From an uncultured Pseudanabaenaceae cyanobacterium (lineage in GTDB: Bacteria > Cyanobacteriota > Cyanobacteriia > PCC-9006 > JAAUQQ01), in NCBI GenBank assembly GCA_938021205.1, contig CALIGI010000021.1, forward strand, positions 1-44,652: DNA of 44,652 nucleotides. Reading direction: 5' to 3'. Shown piece after piece: positions 41,613 to 44,652 of this stretch. The translations under genes were made by a program, and so were the position numbers. Position 1 is the first letter of the stretch; each line of letters begins with the position of its first letter. Below the pieces are notes generated by a model that searched no databases, was not told the DNA's origin, and saw only the letters and a program-made list of their open reading frames with translations.

Positions 41613-43388
41613 GTGAAAACAATCCTAGTCATCGAGGATGATCCGAATCTCCGCAAAAGTATTGTCAAAATCCTGGAAAATGAGAACTTTCACGTCCTTG
41701 CAGCCACTGATGGAGCAAGGGGAGTCGAGCTAGCCCAATCCCAGCTTCCTGATCTGATCCTCTGCGACATCCTTATGCCAGAGCAGGATGGCTATGGCGT
41801 GCTCAACAGCCTGCGCCACACCCAAGAAACCTCAGATATTCCCTTCATTTTCCTCACCTCCAAATCGGACCTGAGCGATCTACGACGAGGCATGACCCTA
41901 GGGGCTGATGACTATGTGCCCAAGCCCTTCGATGCCCAAGACCTAATCGATGCGGTTCAAACCCGCCTCGCCAAGAAAACCCGCCAAATGCAGCCCTACT
42001 TGGACCAGCTGCGCCAGGCCGCCGAATCCCTCAGCCGCTCCGCCTACATTGACCTCCTCACGAGTCTTCCCAACCGTATTGGACTGCATCGGCATTTGCA
42101 GCAATACCTGGGCCTGCGAAGCAAGTGCAGCAGCGATGACTTCATTGCAGTTGTCTGTCTGGAAATTACAGACATGACCGAAATTTACCAAGTCCATGGC
42201 TATGCTGCTGCAGATCTCCTACTCCAGGAAGTGGCATCTCGGCTCCGCCATTGTTCTAGTGAACCGGCCATTAAGTCGACCATTAAACCGACCAGTGACC
42301 AGCCATTCTCAGCACGCCTGAGCGGAGCCCAATTTGCTATCCTACGACCGGCTCTAGAGCACAGTGATGAGCTAGATGCGCTCATTGAATCCTTCACCCA
42401 GCAGCTCTCAGCTCCCTATTGGATCAATGGTCGGGAAATTGAGATTGGCCTTCATTGGGGCGTGGCGCTGCACCCCCATCACAGCAATCGAGCCGAACAG
42501 CTCGTCGCCTACGGAGAAACCGCGTTGCGATGGGGCCAAGAAAACGGGGTCACCGATTACCAGCTCTACACACCAGAAATTGAAGCCGCCAATTGCGACC
42601 TCAAACAGCTCACCGAAGAACTCCATCGCGCCGCCAAAAACGACGAATTCTACCTGCTTTATCAGCCCCAGGTGAACCTGATTACCAATCGCATCATCGC
42701 GGTGGAATCCTTCCTACGCTGGAAGCACCCCCGTCGAGGCGTCCTATTACCCCATAAGTTCTTGCCCCTAGCCCAGGACCGCTGCTTGGTCGAAACGATG
42801 ACCGACTGGACCATCCGCACGGCCTGCACCCAAGCGGTGAAATTTCAGAGCCTGAGCATCGTGCCCATGTCTGTCTCCGTCAACCTGTCCTACCTTCAGT
42901 TCAACCGGCCTAATCTGATTGCCACCGTGGGCGATATCTTGGACGATACTGGCCTAGATCCAGCCTTACTCACCCTAGAGCTGACTGAAAGCAGCCTCAT
43001 GGGCGATCAAAGCAAGGTCTGCCTTATCCTGGCAGGACTTCAGGAGCTGGGCGTCAAGATTGCCATTGATGACTTTGGCATGGGCTACTCCTCTCTCAAG
43101 GACCTGAGCAAGTTCCCCCTAGACACCCTCAAGATCGACAGCTTCTTTATCCAAAATCTGCCTGAGGAACATTACGCTGCTGTGGTCTCCAGCATCATCG
43201 CCATCTCCCAAACCCTGCGCCTCAAGGTCATTGCCGAAGGTGTCGAAACTGAGCAGCAGTTGGGTATCCTGCGCAAATATGGCTGCCACGCCATGCAGGG
43301 CCACTATCACAGCATGCCATTGCTCCCAGACGAGATCGCGACCCTGTTGCAGCAAGGCGGGCGATCGCCATTGCTCCAGGTCATTTAG
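41613..43388 (+). CDS. Response regulator with degenerate GGDEF and EAL domain
   Basis: The GTG at 41613 (MKTILVIEDDPNLRKSIVKI) gives 591 residues; an earlier TTG frame is not family-like. Residues 1-120 are a receiver domain with acidic Asp9/Asp10, phospho-acceptor Asp52 and Lys104. Residues 145-330 resemble GGDEF, but the signature is SGAQF (237-241), so no cyclase activity is expected. EAL follows at about 335-585; the motif is ESF (365-367), keeping the Glu. Asn424 in VNLSYL, the acidic LELTES, DDFGMGYSS (Asp486-487), LKID (Lys507) and AEGVE remain. It is probably a c-di-GMP phosphodiesterase or binder controlled by phosphorylation. The cognate kinase is not nearby. Confidence 0.92.
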   Translation: MKTILVIEDDPNLRKSIVKILENENFHVLAATDGARGVELAQSQLPDLILCDILMPEQDGYGVLNSLRHTQETSDIPFIFLTSKSDLSDLRRGMTLGADDYVPKPFDAQDLIDAVQTRLAKKTRQMQPYLDQLRQAAESLSRSAYIDLLTSLPNRIGLHRHLQQYLGLRSKCSSDDFIAVVCLEITDMTEIYQVHGYAAADLLLQEVASRLRHCSSEPAIKSTIKPTSDQPFSARLSGAQFAILRPALEHSDELDALIESFTQQLSAPYWINGREIEIGLHWGVALHPHHSNRAEQLVAYGETALRWGQENGVTDYQLYTPEIEAANCDLKQLTEELHRAAKNDEFYLLYQPQVNLITNRIIAVESFLRWKHPRRGVLLPHKFLPLAQDRCLVETMTDWTIRTACTQAVKFQSLSIVPMSVSVNLSYLQFNRPNLIATVGDILDDTGLDPALLTLELTESSLMGDQSKVCLILAGLQELGVKIAIDDFGMGYSSLKDLSKFPLDTLKIDSFFIQNLPEEHYAAVVSSIIAISQTLRLKVIAEGVETEQQLGILRKYGCHAMQGHYHSMPLLPDEIATLLQQGGRSPLLQVI

Positions 43389-43447
43389 AGAATAGAGAAG
43401 GGAGTGATAGAGGATTGGAAGCGTAAATGAGAGAGTAGAAGGGCAAG

Positions 43448-43891
43448 ATGAGTGACATCCCAGCCAATCTACGCATCAATGCCCCCATGCCGACTTTTAC
43501 CCCGCAAACTGCCGACCAACATCTCAGCCAATATCGCCGAGGCAAAGCCGACCCAACCGAAACTGAAGCGGATGCGATCCGTGCTGCACTCAGCACCATG
43601 GTGGACCAAGCTGACTTCATCACCGTTGGCATCTGCGCAGAGAACGTGGGCAGCGCGATCGCCGCCCTCAACGGCTACCTCACAGGCCTCAACCAAGACA
43701 TTGAGCTGGGCGAAGCGAGCGTTGAAGCGCCTAACGAAGCCGTCTACATCAAATTCAATACCCGGACCAAGACCCTGTATGGCGATCGCTACAACGGCAA
43801 CGAGCGGGGTGTTCTCATTGCAACCCAAGCCGACTACGACACCACCATCTGCGGCGTCTACGGCCATTTCCCGCTAGATTTATTTGGCTAA
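43448..43891 (+). CDS. DUF1824 family protein
   Basis: The 147-residue soluble protein has the DUF1824 pattern: YIKFNTRTKTLYGDRYNGNE followed by RGVLIATQADYDTTICGVYGHFPLDLFG. This family is confined to cyanobacteria and plastid-bearing relatives, and its role is unknown. The ATG at 43448 has AAGGG just upstream. The 2OG oxygenase gene starts 18 bases after its stop, so they are likely co-transcribed. Confidence 0.9.
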   Translation: MSDIPANLRINAPMPTFTPQTADQHLSQYRRGKADPTETEADAIRAALSTMVDQADFITVGICAENVGSAIAALNGYLTGLNQDIELGEASVEAPNEAVYIKFNTRTKTLYGDRYNGNERGVLIATQADYDTTICGVYGHFPLDLFG

Positions 43892-43909
43892 CCATCAAGG
43901 GGGAAACGC

Positions 43910-44494
43910 ATGCCTAGCGAACAAGTCAGCGAAATCAGCCCAGACATGTTTTGGTTTGACCAGCTCCTCTCCCCCGCCCTCTGCGAGCAGCTCATCGACA
44001 TCGCCGACCTGCGCAATCCAGGGCAAGCAGGCATCGAACTAGGCCGCCTCGACCAAGACGTGCGCAACAGCGGCCAGCTTCGCCTCGAAGGTGACGAGCT
44101 ACTCGCCTCAACCAACCAGCTCCTCCTCGACCAAGTTGGCATCATCCAGACCTGGCTCCACCGGCACTACGGCATCCGTTTCACCCAAGCCGAAGACTGC
44201 TCCATCCTGCGCTACAACCCCGGCGAATACTACAAACGCCACATCGACAACCTACTCATGCCCAGCCGCATGCAAGAAGCTGCCCAAGGCATCCCCACCA
44301 GAGATATCAGCATCGTCGGCTACCTCAACGAGGGCTTCGAAGGCGGCGAAACCTACTTTGATCGGCAAGAGTTGAAGGTTGTCCCCCAGGCAGGAGGTGT
44401 CGTGGTGTTTCCTTCCTTTTTTACCTTTCCCCACCAGTCCCTGCCCGTGGTGGATGGGCGCAAGTATTCCTGGGTGACCTGGCTTTATTTTTAG
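43910..44494 (+). CDS. 2-oxoglutarate/Fe(II)-dependent oxygenase, prolyl-4-hydroxylase-like
   Basis: The 194-residue protein has the double-stranded beta-helix metal triad: His111 and Asp113 in YKRHIDN, and His175 in FTFPHQSLPV. Arg184/Lys185 in DGRKYSWVTWLYF is the probable 2-oxoglutarate anchor. SILRYNPGEYYKRH and VGYLNEGFEGGETYF are typical of the P4Hc family. Such enzymes hydroxylate prolines or small substrates; the target here is unknown. The start ATG has AAGGGGG at 43897-43903. It follows DUF1824 after 18 bases. Confidence 0.92.
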   Translation: MPSEQVSEISPDMFWFDQLLSPALCEQLIDIADLRNPGQAGIELGRLDQDVRNSGQLRLEGDELLASTNQLLLDQVGIIQTWLHRHYGIRFTQAEDCSILRYNPGEYYKRHIDNLLMPSRMQEAAQGIPTRDISIVGYLNEGFEGGETYFDRQELKVVPQAGGVVVFPSFFTFPHQSLPVVDGRKYSWVTWLYF

Positions 44495-44540
44495 TTTTTA
44501 GCGAATCTTCTCAACCTGAATTCGACAAGAAGCAATGCAT

Positions 44541-44650
44541 CCTCTCCCCTAGCCCCTCTCCTAAAGGAGCGGGGAACCAAGCGAAGCTGAAAGCCTCGAT
44601 TTTGTGTTCGGTTCCCTTGCTCCTTTAGGAGTAAGGGCTAGGGAAAGAGG
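44541..44650. repeat. MITE-like long inverted repeat
   Basis: The arm at 44541-44578 begins CCTCTCCCCTAGCC and ends GGGGAACC. It faces 44610-44650, which begins GGTTCCC and ends CTAGGGAAAGAGG. The arms pair with several mismatches over about 38 bases, with CTCCTAAAGGAG-type sub-palindromes inside each. The loop is about 31 bases. No ORF is present. This CCCCTAGCCCC type of element is common in cyanobacterial genomes, and a related half lies at 28784-28826. The element may extend past the window edge. Confidence 0.75.
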
Positions 44651-44652
44651 TC

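Overview
The window looks like cyanobacterial chromosome. The octamer GCGATCGC (HIP1) recurs in it (for example at 1661, 3150 and 5526). Several genes are typical of cyanobacteria: a BicA-type bicarbonate/SulP transporter, a KtrB/KtrA potassium system, a transhydrogenase with split alpha subunit (PntAA, PntAB, PntB), DUF751 next to rbfA, DUF2808, DUF1824, a phycobiliprotein-fold protein and PEP-CTERM proteins. I see no rRNA, tRNA, CRISPR array, transposase or phage gene. Genus cannot be named from the sequence alone.

Layout. 1-2.4 kb: the tail of a PEP-CTERM-like gene, a long palindromic element, a 74-residue protein and a subtilase with a five-helix membrane tail, both on the minus strand. 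2.7-7.7 kb: a methyltransferase, bicA, and a membrane GGDEF-EAL enzyme with all signature motifs. 7.8-9.6 kb: an AT-richer gene for an exported histidine/phenylalanine ammonia-lyase homologue that lacks the Ala-Ser-Gly triad needed to make the MIO cofactor. 9.8-13.4 kb (minus): a tight three-gene operon of a binding-protein/VWA fusion lipoprotein, a membrane coiled-coil protein and a second binding protein. 13.9-17 kb: a PilT-family ATPase with an N-terminal extension, then a large protein of unknown function. 17.2-19.6 kb (minus, AT-richer): an alkaline-phosphatase-superfamily protein with an altered metal site and a small membrane-anchored protein. 20-23.8 kb: an M50 peptidase, rbfA, DUF751, a Dam-type methylase and a DUF2808 protein. 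24.2-27.2 kb: pntAA-pntAB-pntB, ending in a strong hairpin. 27.4-31.7 kb: Uma2, two poorly known genes, a PEP-CTERM protein and interspersed palindromes. 32-33.8 kb (minus): an ABC-F ATPase. 34.2-38.7 kb: tenA overlapping ktrB, then ktrA, anmK and a hypothetical gene. 39-44.5 kb: a Ser/Thr kinase, a bilin-less phycobiliprotein homologue, a response regulator with degenerate GGDEF plus EAL, DUF1824 and a prolyl-4-hydroxylase-like oxygenase. The window ends in a MITE-like inverted repeat.

Most of the content is ordinary housekeeping and transport. The parts that stand out are the MIO-less exported lyase, the VWA/binding-protein operon, the chromophore-less phycobiliprotein homologue, and the coupling of tenA to ktrB. 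Many long ORFs begin at TTG; I moved starts to an internal ATG or GTG where the family N-terminus or ribosome site favoured it, and say so in each entry.
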